DNA of 64,000 bases from Petrolisthes cinctipes (taxonomy: Eukaryota; Arthropoda; Malacostraca; Decapoda; Porcellanidae). Where the stretch lies: the NCBI GenBank assembly GCA_033782935.1, contig JAWQEG010000497.1:186001-250000 (forward strand). The letters are read 5' to 3'. Under the pieces are notes generated by a model. It was not told where the DNA came from. It did not search any database and saw nothing but the letters and a program-made list of their open reading frames with translations. The translations under genes were made by a program, and so were the position numbers. Positions 1 to 10,539 of the stretch are shown piece after piece. Each line of letters starts with the position of its first letter. The first letter of the stretch is position 1.

Positions 1-351
1 TAGTTCTTATTATTGTTTTTAGTTTGTGGCTATCGACAGCTTTCAAACACTTCAATTATATTATTTTTTCTTATTAAGCTCAAAGGAAAATGAGTGGCTC
101 CCTAGCAAGGAGTTAAAAGCAGTTTAGTAAATATAGATGAAGGGTACTATGTTGATATTATTATGTTATTTCCATGTTTCTGTAGGTAATATATTAAGCT
201 CATAATTAAGCATTAATCTCAAACTACCAGGTGGCTCTCTTGCAACGAGTTAAAGTTTTTTCCTAAAGATATGTGTATGATTCTATGTTGCTATTAATAT
301 GTTATTAGAGGCTACTGAAGAATTTCCATAACTTCACGAGCTGTATGTATG
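1..351. other. Intergenic, no gene seen
   Basis: AT-rich sequence with no plausible coding exon. Two loosely similar stretches (about 75-180 and 195-305) share a 'GTGGCTC..GCAA.GAGTTAAA' block, suggesting an old local duplication. Confidence 0.5.
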
Positions 352-570
352 TACAGTAGTGGACAAAAGTTTCAATACACTCACTAATGTTTTAACGTTC
401 TCATATGATGTAATTGTTTTGAATAGTGAGTCAGTAGCTGCTTGTAGTAAATTAGAAGATGGTACTTAACTTATTTATTGGAAAGTTTCTCAGCAAACGA
501 ACAGAGAGTAGCTGTTAAACCTTAACGTGACTCACCCCAATGTGGATGATTATTATTGTCAACCATTGTA
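352..570. mobile_element. Mariner-like MITE, copy 1 (uninterrupted)
   Basis: Begins TACAGTAGTGGACAAAAG and ends ..GTCAACCATTGTA, with TA at both edges as expected for Tc1/mariner-type non-autonomous elements. No coding capacity. The internal sequence matches, in reverse complement, the interrupted copy at 23625-24266, so it serves as that copy's empty-site reference. The TTAA at 466-469 is the site filled in the other copy. Confidence 0.75.
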
Positions 571-780
571 GCTTTCAGAGTTATTATTGTTGTGAATACC
601 AATATTATTATAACAGGGATTACAACCAATATTTAAAGGTAGTGCATCTTGTGAATGAAAGTGAACCATTTGAGTGAATCATTTTAATAATTGATACACA
701 TTAATTTTTCCCATTAATTGTTTTAGTCAGTTTCACTCAAAAGGAGGTTGGTTGTTGGATTATTGGTAGTGACTCTACTG

Positions 781-1200
781 TACTATTAGCCACAAGTGTT
801 GGTACACACGCTGTTGTTTTTGAGGGTTTACAACAGAGGAAATGTAAGACTACGTAACAACAATACAACATTATTATTAGGCTTGTTATTTTGCTAGTCA
901 CTGAGTCACTTGGTCGACCATTCATTGCTGTACAGTCGGCGGCAAAAGTCAGCACGTCTTCAAAGATAACAAAAGATAATCATCAAATAAACACATTCAC
1001 CATACAGAAATACGATATCCAGGGGGTAAATTATTATTATTCTCTTTTTTTTCAGTTTACAAGCCCGTGAAGCTTATATTTCCATACTTATTTCATAACA
1101 TAGCTGATGTAGCGATGGAACATTTGCCGCCGACTGTACTTCCACAATAATGACCTCTCTTTCCATATAGACTGTGTACAAATTCCTGTGGCCAACTGTA
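781..1200. mobile_element. MITE with TACAGTTGGCC-type ends, interrupted
   Basis: Ends TACTATTAGCCACAAG... and ...CTTGTGG-like/GGCCAACTGTA form an imperfect terminal inverted repeat. It is split by another MITE at 931-1138. The copy at 7256-7462 (opposite orientation) is continuous across the same point. Non-coding. Confidence 0.7.
931..1138. mobile_element. MITE with TACAGTCGGCGGCAAA ends
   Basis: Terminal inverted repeats TACAGTCGGCGGCAAAAGT / ATTTGCCGCCGACTGTA. It sits inside the 781-1200 MITE and is flanked by TA, so it is a mariner-type insertion. A second copy lies at 40006-40230 with its body in the opposite orientation relative to the ends. Confidence 0.8.
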
Positions 1201-1246
1201 CATAATTATGGTAATTGGTCAAGGCAAATTTCATAATCTTACGAAG

Positions 1247-1420
1247 AGGAGAGGTGGGAGTGGTGGTAAATCTGGAGCAACTGCTTCCTCCAAACTATTC
1301 CAAGCAACAGGCCACCGTAATTTTTGTTAACCTGGTCCTGTTTCCTGACATACTTTACTGGATAAATCAATACACTCTGATGTACCCAAAGTGTACTATA
1401 GTCTCTACTAAGGGATAAAT
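1247..1420 (+). mobile_element. TTAA-MITE family 1 copy
   Basis: Diverged copy of the ~160-bp family with the hallmark blocks TAAATCTGGAGCAACTG, TTCCTCCAAACTATTCCA and CCTGTTTCCTGACATACTTT. The terminal TTAAGGGG is eroded. A short open frame here is an accident of the repeat. Confidence 0.7.
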
Positions 1421-1589
1421 AGTGTTCATTGCTTCCTTATTAATAAAGCAAAATGTAATAATTAAAGGAATCATACTTTGTTTTAGGTGAATGGAAAGGT
1501 TACTAATTCCTTCAAACATTATTATTGGCCAGAAAACGTAACTACCTTAGTATACAGCAACGATTTATATCAGTGTATATATGTACACT

Positions 1590-1830
1590 GGTACACTTAA
1601 CCACCATTTGTATTAGTGTATATATGTAAACTCTCACACTTATCCACGATTTGTATTTGTGTATGTATGTAAACTTGTAAATGCATATACTTCACAACGG
1701 TTTGTATTATGGTATTATGTATTAGGGTATGTATGCATGTATGTATGTATGTCAACACGTATATGTTAATCACGATTGTGTATATTTGTGTATTATGTAT
1801 AACTGTATGTATGTCAACACATACACTTGA
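1590..1830. repeat. Degenerate TATGTATG/ACACTTAACCACG array
   Basis: Roughly 60-bp degenerate tandem units containing 'TATGTATGTAAAC..' and 'CAC(A/G)ATTTGTATT'. No coding evidence. Confidence 0.6.
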
Positions 1831-2067
1831 CACCGTGAGGTGAGGACAGGTCACCGGCGCTCTGTAGCAGCCTGGGTCAGTCTATTGGCCCCAAATTTCA
1901 CCACTCATCCCCACTCTACTCCACTTAAGAGATATTTAATACAACGTGCATTGAACTAAACCACAGAACTTGTATATAAATATTTAATACAACGTGCAGT
2001 GAACTGAACTACAGAACTTGTTTATAGGTGTGAACAGTTAACTATATAGTGAAGTGTACGACTGATA

Positions 2068-3354
2068 ATGCCAACTATCACCACCGCCGCCCTATACAAG
2101 CCGAGGAAAGGATGTGGGTACCCTCCTCCTGACATTATTATGCGACTGAAAACGCTTGGACTTTTCAAAAATAGAAGCCGAAGAGGAGGTAAACATTTTC
2201 AAAGGACCATACCCATCATTCACACCACCAAACCAGTAAGGAAATCCACACCTGTTAAGCCATACAAACACTTTGAAATTCCCCGACTGTGGTACAATCT
2301 GCCTTCTTTGCTTCTCTCCAATGATACATCACTGCATAACAAATTCGACGAAGTAATGACAACAGTGAGATTATATGAGGCAGACATTGTAGCGATTATT
2401 GAGGCATGGCAGATCACCCCAGAAACGACTCAGATAAACAATTATGAAATGTTCCACCACCTCCGGATAGGCAGACGAGGCGGAGGAGTTGTGCTGTTTT
2501 GCAGGAGGAAGTTAAGTCCATCACCCCTGCAGGTGGACGTTCCCGAGGGAGTCGAAGCCCTGTGGGTGAGAGTCAACCCTGCCGCCCATCCTCGCCATAC
2601 TGCCTCCATTATTATCTGTGTAGCCTACCACCCGCCTCGATCACCAACCGGACACACCCTAGTTGAACACCTCATCAACACCACGGACTCTATGAGAGCA
2701 AGATATCCAGCAGCCAAGGTAATTTTGTGTGGAGATTTTAATGAACTGGATACTAGTGAAATTCAAACTCAACTGAACTTGTCCCAAATGGTTGACTTTC
2801 CCACACACGAGGGGCACACACTAGATCTAATCCTGAGTGACCTTGGTGGGCAGTATCTTCCACCTCAACCCCTGCCCCCCATGGGACGTAGTAAGCACTT
2901 GTCAATCCTATGGTCGCCTGCTCCCACCACCACACAGCCACGGATCACCACCACCAGAATGTACAGGCCCTTAACTGACTCTGCAGTTCGTCAGTTTGGA
3001 CAGTGGGTGACTCACTATCCATGGTTAGAAGTACTTACTGTGGAGGATGTTAACGACAAGTGGAAAAACTATGTTGAAACTACAACCCAGTCTTATAACC
3101 AGTTCTTCCCTACCAAAGTGATGACAGTACACCCATCAGATGCTCCATGGATTACTCCCCGTGTGAAAAGACTAATGCAACAAAGAGACAGAGCATTCTA
3201 CACAGACCGCAGCCATTACAGAACACTACGAAATAAGGTTATCAGGGAAACACGTTCCATCAAGAAATCTTTCTACCCTACTAAAATTCACCACTTGAAA
3301 CAAGCCAACATCAGCCAGTTGTACAGCAGAGTCAAAATACATGTGTGGGATTAA
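2068..3354 (+). pseudogene. LINE endonuclease domain and N-terminal pol (frameshifted)
   Basis: 428-codon frame starting at a good ATG. It contains an endonuclease/exonuclease/phosphatase-like fold: 'ADIVAIIEAW' (around residue 104-113), 'VILCGDFNELD' (around residue 218-228, the GDFN motif) and 'GRSKHLSILW' (the SDH-like end motif). The 'DAPWITPRVKRLMQQRDRAF' linker typical of LINE pol proteins follows. The frame is lost near 3340-3345, where one extra A shifts it. The continuation overlaps in another frame from 3341. It provided target nicking in the active element. Confidence 0.85.
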
Positions 3355-4654
3355 GCAGCAGTTATCTCCCTTGCCCTGCATTAACAACCTGATCCCTGGG
3401 GAGGCGGCAGCCAAGATCAACGACCACTTCTCTGATATCTGTCAGACCCTGCCTCGCCTTGACCACTCACACCTACCTGCCTACCTACCAGCTCCCTCAC
3501 CCCTACCAACCATACAGGAATACCAGGTTTATAATAAGTTTATTAGCTTTAAAGCCACCAGATCAACCACACCTACAGACCTGCCTGTCAAACTATATCA
3601 GCAATTTGCAGCTGAACTTGCCACCCCCTTTGCTCTATCATCAATGCCTCAATCCATCAAAGTAAATGTCCCACTGATTGGAAAACCTCTTATGTTACAC
3701 CCATCCCCAAAATCCCTTAATGATCTTAGGCCCATTGCCATTACCCCTATCCCTAGTTTGCTATGCGAGGACTTCATATTCAGTTGGGCCTACTCTGATA
3801 TAGCCAATATTATTGATCCTCAGCAATTCGGCAATGTGAAGACATCTTCCACCACTCATTGCCTTGTCAGTTTCTTGGACTTCATCAACACAAATTTAGA
3901 TAAGCTTAAAACATCAGTTGCAACTGTATTTATTGATTTTAGGAAGGCATTCGACCTGGTAGATCACACAATAGTCATCAACAAGGCAATAGAAATGGGG
4001 CTTCACCCCAACCTGGTATCCTGGCTGGTTAACTTCCTTTGTGAGAGGCGACAGGTTGTACGATATCAAGGCAGTATCTCGCCCCCTCCCCCCCAGCAAT
4101 TGACGTGTGGGGTGCCTCAAGGCACTAAGATGGGTCCCCTGTGCTTCCCGATGCTCATCAATGATGCTCTAATGGGAATACCATTCCGTTGGAAGTACGT
4201 TGATGACTCAACAGTGGGTATCACCATCAACAATGACTCACCAGACTACACCCCACTCCAGTATATTCTCGACGGACTGCAGACATGGACAACCACCAAC
4301 AACGTCACCATCAACAGCAACAAGACAGTTGTGATGCACTTCAGCACGTCAGCAACTGGAGTACCACCACCAACGGTCACAATAGGTGGACAACAACTAC
4401 GGGTGGTTGATTCTACCAAACTCCTTAGCGTCACTATTGACTCAAAACTTAACTGGAAGCAGCATGTCAGCAACACCATCAAAACTGCTTCCTATAAACT
4501 ATACATGCCAAGGAGACTAAAATCCCTGGGCATGGCGCCACTTGAGCTGAGGACCATATTCACAACATTTATTCTCCCCAAACTCACATATGCATCACCA
4601 GCCTGGTCATCATCCCTCACTCTCACACAAAAAAAGACAAATAGAAAGAGTTAA
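3341..4654 (+). pseudogene. LINE reverse transcriptase domain (frameshifted)
   Basis: Continuation of the same polyprotein. RT motifs seen: 'LNDLRPIAITPIPS', 'FIDFRKAFDLVDH' (palm aspartate), 'GVPQGTKMGP' and 'WKYVDDSTV' (YVDD catalytic site). Between about 3620 and 3710 the sequence reads sensibly only in another frame ('CPTDWKTSYVTPIPK'), so a -1 and a +1 indel compensate each other. The frame breaks again in the A run near 4628-4634. Confidence 0.85.
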
Positions 4655-4940
4655 AAAACGAGCCTCCAAAATCATACTTGGTGACACGTACACCAGCTAC
4701 GAGCATGCCCTGACCACCTTGGACCTGACCACCCTCTCCCACCACCACATGCATATCCTGAGACAGTTTGGGACCAAGCTCCTCACACACCCCAGACATC
4801 GACATCTATTACCACCACTAAACCCACCTCCCAGACGCGCCACCAGACACCACAACAAGATCAAACCTATCAGAGCAGCCACAGATAGATATAAGAAAAG
4901 TGCCATACCAACTATAGTTAACACAATAAATAACTCCTAA
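4590..4940 (+). pseudogene. LINE pol C-terminal tail
   Basis: After the A-run frameshift the protein resumes with 'QIERVKKRASKIILG', the basic segment commonly found at the end of CR1/Jockey-like pol proteins. It runs to a stop at 4940. The first ~40 bases overlap the upstream frame. Confidence 0.75.
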
Positions 4941-4941
4941 G

Positions 4942-4984
<43 letters not shown>

Positions 4985-5242
4985 CCTACACTGCACTACA
5001 ATGTTAATCGACTCCTAATCCTAATCCTGACCTGACGCCACCACATCCAGTACCTTCCCAGGGCACGTACACATGTACTACTTTATATATATTTTTTCTG
5101 TGATTTTCTATGTTCAGCAATCAACCTATTAGTATATTTAATGTTTATACATGTATCTATTCATTCATCCTCATTTTATTATCATTTTAAATGTAATATG
5201 TATTTTTTCAGCCTATCAGCTGCCATTAATCAATAAACCGTA

Positions 5243-5245
<3 letters not shown>

Positions 5246-5281
<36 letters not shown>
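5246..5281. repeat. (ATT)n tail of the LINE
   Basis: About 12 ATT units immediately after the AATAAA of the LINE, marking its 3' end. Confidence 0.85.
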
Positions 5282-5282
<1 letters not shown>

Positions 5283-5396
5283 ACATACACTGCCTTGGGT
5301 TACTCATCACAGACATCACAGTCCACGTTCATTACCAGAGAGAGATAGAGAGAGTGTGTGTAGGGAGAGGAAGGAAGGTAGTGTTGTATGGAGGAG

Positions 5397-5738
5397 TTAA
5401 GGGGGGTGGGGGGTAGTACAGTGTTGGTGGTAAATCTGGAGTAACTGATTCCTCCAAACTATTCCAAGCGACAGGCCACCATTATCTCTATTAAGGGGGT
5501 AATACGCTTTCGGTACATTAGAGCGCCTTGATTCCTCCAAAGTATGCAAGAAAACAGGACCAGATTAATAAAAATAATGGTAACATGTTGTTTGTAATAG
5601 TTTGGAGGAATCAGTTACACCAGATTTACCACCAACACTGTACCTCCCCCTTAACCTAGTCCTGTTTCCTGACATTCTTAGGAGGAATCAAGGCGCTCTA
5701 ATGTACCAAACGTATATTATCCACCCCCCCCACGTTAA
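5397..5738 (+). mobile_element. TTAA-MITE family 1, outer copy
   Basis: Bounded by TTAA at 5397-5400 and 5735-5738 with GGGGGGTAGTACAGTG.. and ..ATATTATCCACCCCC ends. Interrupted at its own internal TTAA by a second, inverted copy (5491-5654). Confidence 0.85.
5491..5654 (-). mobile_element. TTAA-MITE family 1, inner copy
   Basis: 156-bp element flanked by TTAA (5491-5494, 5651-5654) and inserted into the outer copy. Ends are GGGGGTAATAC.. and ..GTACCTCCCCC. Removing the element plus one TTAA restores the family sequence of the outer copy, which shows the target duplication directly. Confidence 0.9.
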
Positions 5739-5772
5739 TTATGATCAAAGTTATGATATACTGAGAATGTCT

Positions 5773-5915
5773 AGTTGTTGTTGTTGTTGTTATAGTTGTT
5801 GATGTTATGGTTGTTGTTATAGTTGTTGTTATAATTGTTGTTGTTATAGTTGTTGTTATAGTTGTTGTTATTATAGTTTTTGTTATAGTTGTTATTGTTG
5901 TTGTTGTTTAGCTTC
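5773..5915. repeat. (GTT)n-rich array
   Basis: Imperfect GTT/GTTATA microsatellite. Confidence 0.85.
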
Positions 5916-5997
5916 CACAGTTGGTATAGACAGATAGAATGTCCCGGTCAGAACTAACTTGCTCTACACACTGACAACAGCTGGATCAGGAGTTGCA

Positions 5998-6550
5998 GAA
6001 GGGGAGAGTGTGAGTTTGAGTTGTGGAGAGTGTGAGTTTGAGTTGTGGAGAGTGTGAGTTTGAGATGTGGAGAGTGAGTTTGAGATGTGGAGTTTGAGAT
6101 GTGGAGAGTGTGAGTCGGAGATGTGAAGAGTGTGGTTTTGGAAGGGTGAGAGTATGAATTTGACAGGGGGTGTGTGCAAGTTTGAGATGTAAAGAGTGTG
6201 AGTTTGAGATGAGGAGAGTGTGAGTTTGATATAGAGTAAGAATATGAGATGAAGAAGGTGAGAGTTTGAGATATGAGAGTGTGAGTTTGAGATGTGGAGA
6301 GTGTGATTTTGGAAGGGTGGGAGTATGAATTTCACAGGGGGAGTGTGCAAGTTTGAGATGTGGAGAGTGAGACATGAGTAGAGCGAGACGTGTAGAGAGA
6401 GGTGTGTAATGTGTGAGTTTGACAGGGGTAGAGTGGGAGTTTGAGATGTAAAGGTGCTAGTTTGAGATGGGAGAGTGTCAGTTAAAGATGGGGAGAGTGT
6501 GAGTTGAGATAGTTAGAATTTAAGAAAGGGAGAGTGTGAGTTTGAGAAGG
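5998..6550. repeat. Purine-rich minisatellite (GAGAGTGTGAGTTTGAGATGTG)
   Basis: About 20-24-bp units on a GA/GT-rich strand, with two larger duplicated blocks (6130-6180 and 6300-6350). Apparent open frames on the minus strand are repeat translations. Confidence 0.85.
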
Positions 6551-6569
6551 GAAGATGTGAAGATAATGA

Positions 6570-6850
6570 TTAAACTAACTAACTAACTTACTAATAGACT
6601 TACGAACAAACAAACTTGTTAACTAACCAAACAATTAACCAACCAACCAACTAAACAACAACCTAACTAACTACCCAACCTACTAACCAACCACACAACC
6701 AATCAACCAGCCAACCACACAACCAACCAACCAACAAACTAAATAACCACCCAACCAACCAACATACTAAAATACTACCCAACCCCACATCCAACCACAC
6801 AACCAACAAACTATATTACTACCCAACCACCCAAACAACCAACAAGCCAA
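6570..6850. repeat. Degenerate (AACC/AACTAACT)n array
   Basis: Short CAACCAAC/CTAACTAA units over about 280 bp with no longer structure. Confidence 0.85.
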
Positions 6851-6942
6851 CCAATCAATATACCATCTGATTAACGCTACACGATTTTATAAGACACAGG
6901 ATATTAAAAAAGTAAGGTTCGCATCCCACCTCTGAATGACAG

Positions 6943-7107
6943 TTAACGAGGTAATAAATACACTTTAGATATATTAAAGCGCCTTGCTTCTTCCAAAGTA
7001 TGTTAGGAAACAGGACCAATGAATAAAACCTAATGGTATCCTGTTGCTTGGAATAGTTTGGAGGAATCATTTGCTTCAGATTTACCAACACTCTACTATT
7101 CCCTTAA
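6943..7107 (-). mobile_element. TTAA-MITE family 1 copy
   Basis: TTAA at 6943-6946 and 7104-7107. Internal blocks include TTGGAATAGTTTGGAGGAATCA. Confidence 0.8.
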
Positions 7108-7255
7108 TTCAGATTGTCTAAATAAGATCTCGTTCACTGTTTTTTGTTTTTTCTATCTGGTAAAAATGTACCGGCTCACTCATAAAATTCCTTGGCTGTT
7201 TCGGCAAATGTAATGCAACTCAAGACAAACTTCACTTTTATTTTTCACATTAAGG

Positions 7256-7462
7256 TACGGTTGGCCACAGGAATTCTTATACAGGCTAAATGAAAAGAGA
7301 GGTTATTATTCTGGAAGTACTGCAATGAATGGTCTACCAAGTGACTCTATGATTACAAAAACAAGAAACATCATAATAATGTTGTATTGCGGTTGCGTAG
7401 TCTTACATTTTCTCTGTGTTGTAAACCCTCGAAAACAACAGCGTGTGTACGAATTTTTAACA
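7256..7462. mobile_element. MITE with TACGGTTGGCCACAGG end (uninterrupted)
   Basis: Inverse-orientation relative of 781-1200. It runs straight through the point where the other copy carries an insertion (7313-7320, 'GAAGTACTGC'), giving the empty site. Confidence 0.7.
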
Positions 7463-7674
7463 CCAATAGTACGCATCTGCAACTTATAAAAGCTGGAATA
7501 TATGTACTGAGTGTGTGTGTGTGTGGTCATTATTTGGTTGACCTGGAATTGGTATATTTCCGCCACAATAAAAATTAACACACAATAATAGGCCTACATT
7601 GATTTTTTTAAATACAATTCACCGAGGTATCATAATGCATACAAAAATTTAACCGTGTGTATTATGTCTATTCT

Positions 7675-7847
7675 TTAAGGGGGATAATATACTTTTGGTA
7701 GCCTACATACATTAGAGTGCCTTGAGTACTCCAAAGTAAATATTAACAGAACAGATTAGCAGTAATAATAATGGTGGCCTGTTGCTTGGAATAATTTGCA
7801 GGAATCAGTTGCTCCAGATTTACCATCAACACTGTGCACCCCTTTTA
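7675..7847 (-). mobile_element. TTAA-MITE family 1 copy
   Basis: TTAAGGGGGATAATA at the left. The right end ..GTGCACCCC abuts a family 2 MITE, the shared site now reading TTTTA. Confidence 0.8.
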
Positions 7848-7999
7848 GGATCCTGTGATCGTATATGAAAATTGGAGGCTTCTGATTTCTCTTGACCTTG
7901 CCACGAAACAAGCTCCTTCCGTATAGGTGGTGTTTTGTGGCAATATTTGAAGGACTTATTTATCTCCAATTTTCTGACTACATCACAGGGTCCCTTTAA
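7844..7999. mobile_element. TTAA-MITE family 2 copy (CCTGTGAT ends)
   Basis: Ends TTTTAGGATCCTGTGATC and ..CACAGGGTCCCTTTAA are inverted repeats. Inside is a palindromic AATTGGAG...CTCCAATT pair. The family shares internal blocks with family 1. Confidence 0.8.
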
Positions 8000-8340
8000 G
8001 CACAATTCCTTTTTCACAACACTATTTTTTTTAGCGACATTTCAGTGGGGTTCAAAATTTTAAATATTTCAGTACAGATGACGAGAGTGATAACACTTCG
8101 GGGAATTCCGAGAAGTAAAATGCCACCATCATGGAAAGTAGGCTATCATCTTTATGTCATATTATTATTTTATTTCATTATTTTATTTTATTCTCGATAT
8201 TGAGCAAACAGACAGACAGCATGTACATTATGGAAAGCTTAACAATGTACAATTGTCTGCATTCATAACTGGTACAGGAAAAGAGGAATGACAATATTGA
8301 CTGGACCAGATAGAAGTGTAGGCAACTGTACATGTGTTGT
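8000..8340. other. Intergenic, no gene seen
   Basis: AT-rich single-copy-looking sequence. No splice-bounded coding segment visible. Confidence 0.5.
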
Positions 8341-8344
8341 TAAT

Positions 8345-8520
8345 ATTTCGTTGTGGTGGTTGTGGTGATACTATTGTTGTGGTGGTGGTGGTGGTAGTGG
8401 TAGTTTGGTGATAGTGGTAGTGGTAGTTTGGTGATGGTGGTAGTGGTAGCTTGGTGATGGCTGATGGTAGTGGTTAGTGGTGTTGGTGATTGAGATGTGT
8501 AGGGTAGTTTGGTATGTGTC
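8345..8520. repeat. (GGT)n / GTGGTAGTGGTAGTTTG repeat
   Basis: GGT microsatellite grading into a ~24-bp unit. Confidence 0.85.
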
Positions 8521-8814
8521 TGTTTCATGTGTCCTTAACTGTACATCATTACTCCTTCATTTATTAGCCTCTGGTAAAAATAATTGGAAGATAAAATAAG
8601 ACCATGATACAAATAGACAACATTGTAGCACGAAAATAAAAGTAAAGCAATAGACGTAGATGGTTCACGAGACCTAGATCTCATACACGTGATATATAAC
8701 TACGAGTCAATAGAATGCGGGGGAGGTGGGAACGAGGCTTGGTGAGGAGAGGGGTTGGGGATCTGGGTGCTGTGTTGCCGAATATACAATCTGACTTGAG
8801 ATGTGAGGAGCGCC

Positions 8815-8970
8815 ATTTGCCTAGTGAACTGTACATTAGAGCTCCTTGATTCCTTGTAAATAAGGTAGGAAACAGGATCAGATAAACGAAATATAATGGT
8901 GTCCTGTTGCTTGGAATAGTTTGGAGAAGTCAGTTGCTCCAGGGTTACCAATACTATAATCATCCCTTAA
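8815..8970 (-). mobile_element. TTAA-MITE family 1 copy (left end eroded)
   Basis: Right end ..ATCATCCCTTAA at 8967-8970. Left end lacks TTAAGGGG. Confidence 0.75.
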
Positions 8971-9071
8971 CTATGCCTACAAAGTGTTGTTTATATTGGA
9001 TAGGTTATAATTATGACCATATATATGCTATTGTTGTTTGATAATCTTTGCTATGAATCATCCACAATCAC

Positions 9072-9232
9072 TTAAGGACCCTGTGATCGTGTATGAGAAT
9101 TGGAGGCTTCTAATTCCTCCTGACTATGCTACGAAACAAGCTCTTTCCATATAAGCCCTATGTGGTGTTTCGTGGCAATATATGAAGGACTCATTTATCT
9201 CCAATTTTCTGACTACATCACAGGGTCCTTAA
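9072..9232. mobile_element. TTAA-MITE family 2, best copy
   Basis: TTAAGGACCCTGTGATCG .. CATCACAGGGTCCTTAA: near-perfect ends with TTAA at 9072-9075 and 9229-9232. The last TTAA is also the first TTAA of the next family 1 element. Confidence 0.85.
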
Positions 9233-9399
9233 GGGTTAGACAGTGTTGGTGGTAAATCTGGAGCAACTGTATGATTCCTCTAAAATATTACGAGCAACAA
9301 GTGACCACAATGATTTTTTTGTTCATCTGGTCTTGTTTCCTGGCATACTTTGGAGGAATAAAGGCACTCTGATGTACCATTAGTATACTATCACCTTAA
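9229..9399 (+). mobile_element. TTAA-MITE family 1 copy
   Basis: TTAA at 9229-9232 and 9396-9399. Directly abuts the family 2 copy. Confidence 0.85.
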
Positions 9400-9465
9400 A
9401 CAACAGTGATCTTATCCAAGTTATACTGATTCTATATTACGTGTTCAATTTTCATGTATAATTAA

Positions 9466-9606
9466 TTAAGGGACCTTGTTATGTAGTCAGAAAATTGGAG
9501 GTATATGAGTCCTACAAATATTGCCACGAAACACCACCTATGTGGAAAGAGCTTGTTTGGTGGCATAGTCAGGAGGAATTAGAAGCCTTCAATTCATGAT
9601 CATAAC
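9466..9606. mobile_element. TTAA-MITE family 2 copy (inverted, truncated)
   Basis: Starts TTAAGGGACCTTGTTATG and ends at ..CATGATCATAACC, running into a family 1 copy. Confidence 0.7.
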
Positions 9607-9783
9607 CTATTATGGGAAATAGGATGACTTCTGATTCCTCCAAAGTATGCCAGGAAACAGAACCAGATTAACCAAAAAAACAAACAAAACACAAACAAAC
9701 AAACAATGGTGGGCTGTTGTTGCTTGAAATAGTTTGAAGGAAATAGTGGCTTTATATTTACCAACACTATACAACCCCATTAA
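9600..9783 (-). mobile_element. TTAA-MITE family 1 copy with A-rich insertion
   Basis: Blocks TTCCTCCAAAGTATGCCAGG and TTGAAATAGTTTGAAGG present. An ACAAACAAACAAA expansion sits inside. Right TTAA at 9780-9783. Confidence 0.7.
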
Positions 9784-9807
9784 TCACTATCAAGGATATA
9801 TATAAAT

Positions 9808-10032
9808 ACAGTGGTCCTCAGGAATTCGTACACAGAGCATTAGTTAAAAGGGGTCATCTTTATTCTACACATATATATTGTAGGCATTGTTCTCATGACT
9901 GATTTAATTAAGTATTTGCCAAGCAACATTACTAGAAAAGTTTGGTGTTAGCAAAGTAATGTACTAAATTTTCTAGTTGTTGCGAACCCTTGATGTCACA
10001 GTGGTTTATGCGAATTCCTGAGGCCGACTGTA
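9808..10032. mobile_element. MITE with TACAGT.G.CCTCAGGAATTCG ends
   Basis: Ends TACAGTGGTCCTCAGGAATT and ..AATTCCTGAGGCCGACTGTA form a ~24-bp inverted repeat, flanked by TA. Related by its ends to 781-1200 and 7256-7462. Confidence 0.8.
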
Positions 10033-10056
10033 CATATAATTAATAATTTATTATTG

Positions 10057-10263
10057 TAATTTTTATTATTATTATTATTATTATTATTACAAAGAGAACT
10101 ATCACCAAGGTCAGAGGGATTATATGACACGAAGATAAACATGGATGTGGCAGAAAGAAGTTAAGTAGAAGAAATCGAGGTGAAACAAAGAAAAGATACA
10201 AAGATACAAAACGTGAAAATACAAAGTAATGCTCTCAATAGGGGAAAGGACAACTGAAGAGGA

Positions 10264-10299
<36 letters not shown>

Positions 10300-10300
10300 T
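10057..10300. repeat. Two ATT/AAT microsatellites
   Basis: (ATT)n at about 10062-10089 and (AAT)n at about 10263-10300, with unremarkable sequence between. Confidence 0.8.
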
Positions 10301-10369
10301 CGTAACATAAAACACATACATACTGTAGGCATCATTCGAAATATATACTGATAAAGTTTCCCGTCTACA

Positions 10370-10538
10370 GTAAGGGGGTAGTACAGTGTTGGTTGATCTG
10401 GAGCAACTAATTCCTCCAAAATATTCCAGACAACAACAGACCACCATTATATTTGTTAATCTGGTTCTGTTTCCTGACATACTTTGTAGGAATTAAAGAC
10501 ACTCTAATGCACCAAAAATGTACAATTAATCCCTTTAA
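10370..10538 (+). mobile_element. TTAA-MITE family 1 copy
   Basis: GTAAGGGGGTAGTACAGTG at the left (TTAA mutated to GTAA). TTAA at 10535-10538. Confidence 0.8.
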
Positions 10539-10539
10539 T

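Larger units (their letters stand above)
1925..5285 (+). mobile_element. Non-LTR retrotransposon (LINE), broken
   Basis: Nearly full-length LINE. The 5' region has two ~50-bp tandem copies (about 1928-2027) of a 'TATTTAATACAACGTGCA' unit. It is followed by an apurinic-endonuclease-like domain, a reverse transcriptase and a basic C-terminal tail. The 3' end carries AATAAA just before an (ATT)n tail at about 5246-5281, as seen in several LINE clades ending in short tandem repeats. A (CA)n tract lies at 4949-4982. Clade not resolved: the YVDD active site and 'FIDFRKAFD' block suit the CR1/Jockey range. At least two uncompensated frameshifts make it inactive. Confidence 0.85.
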
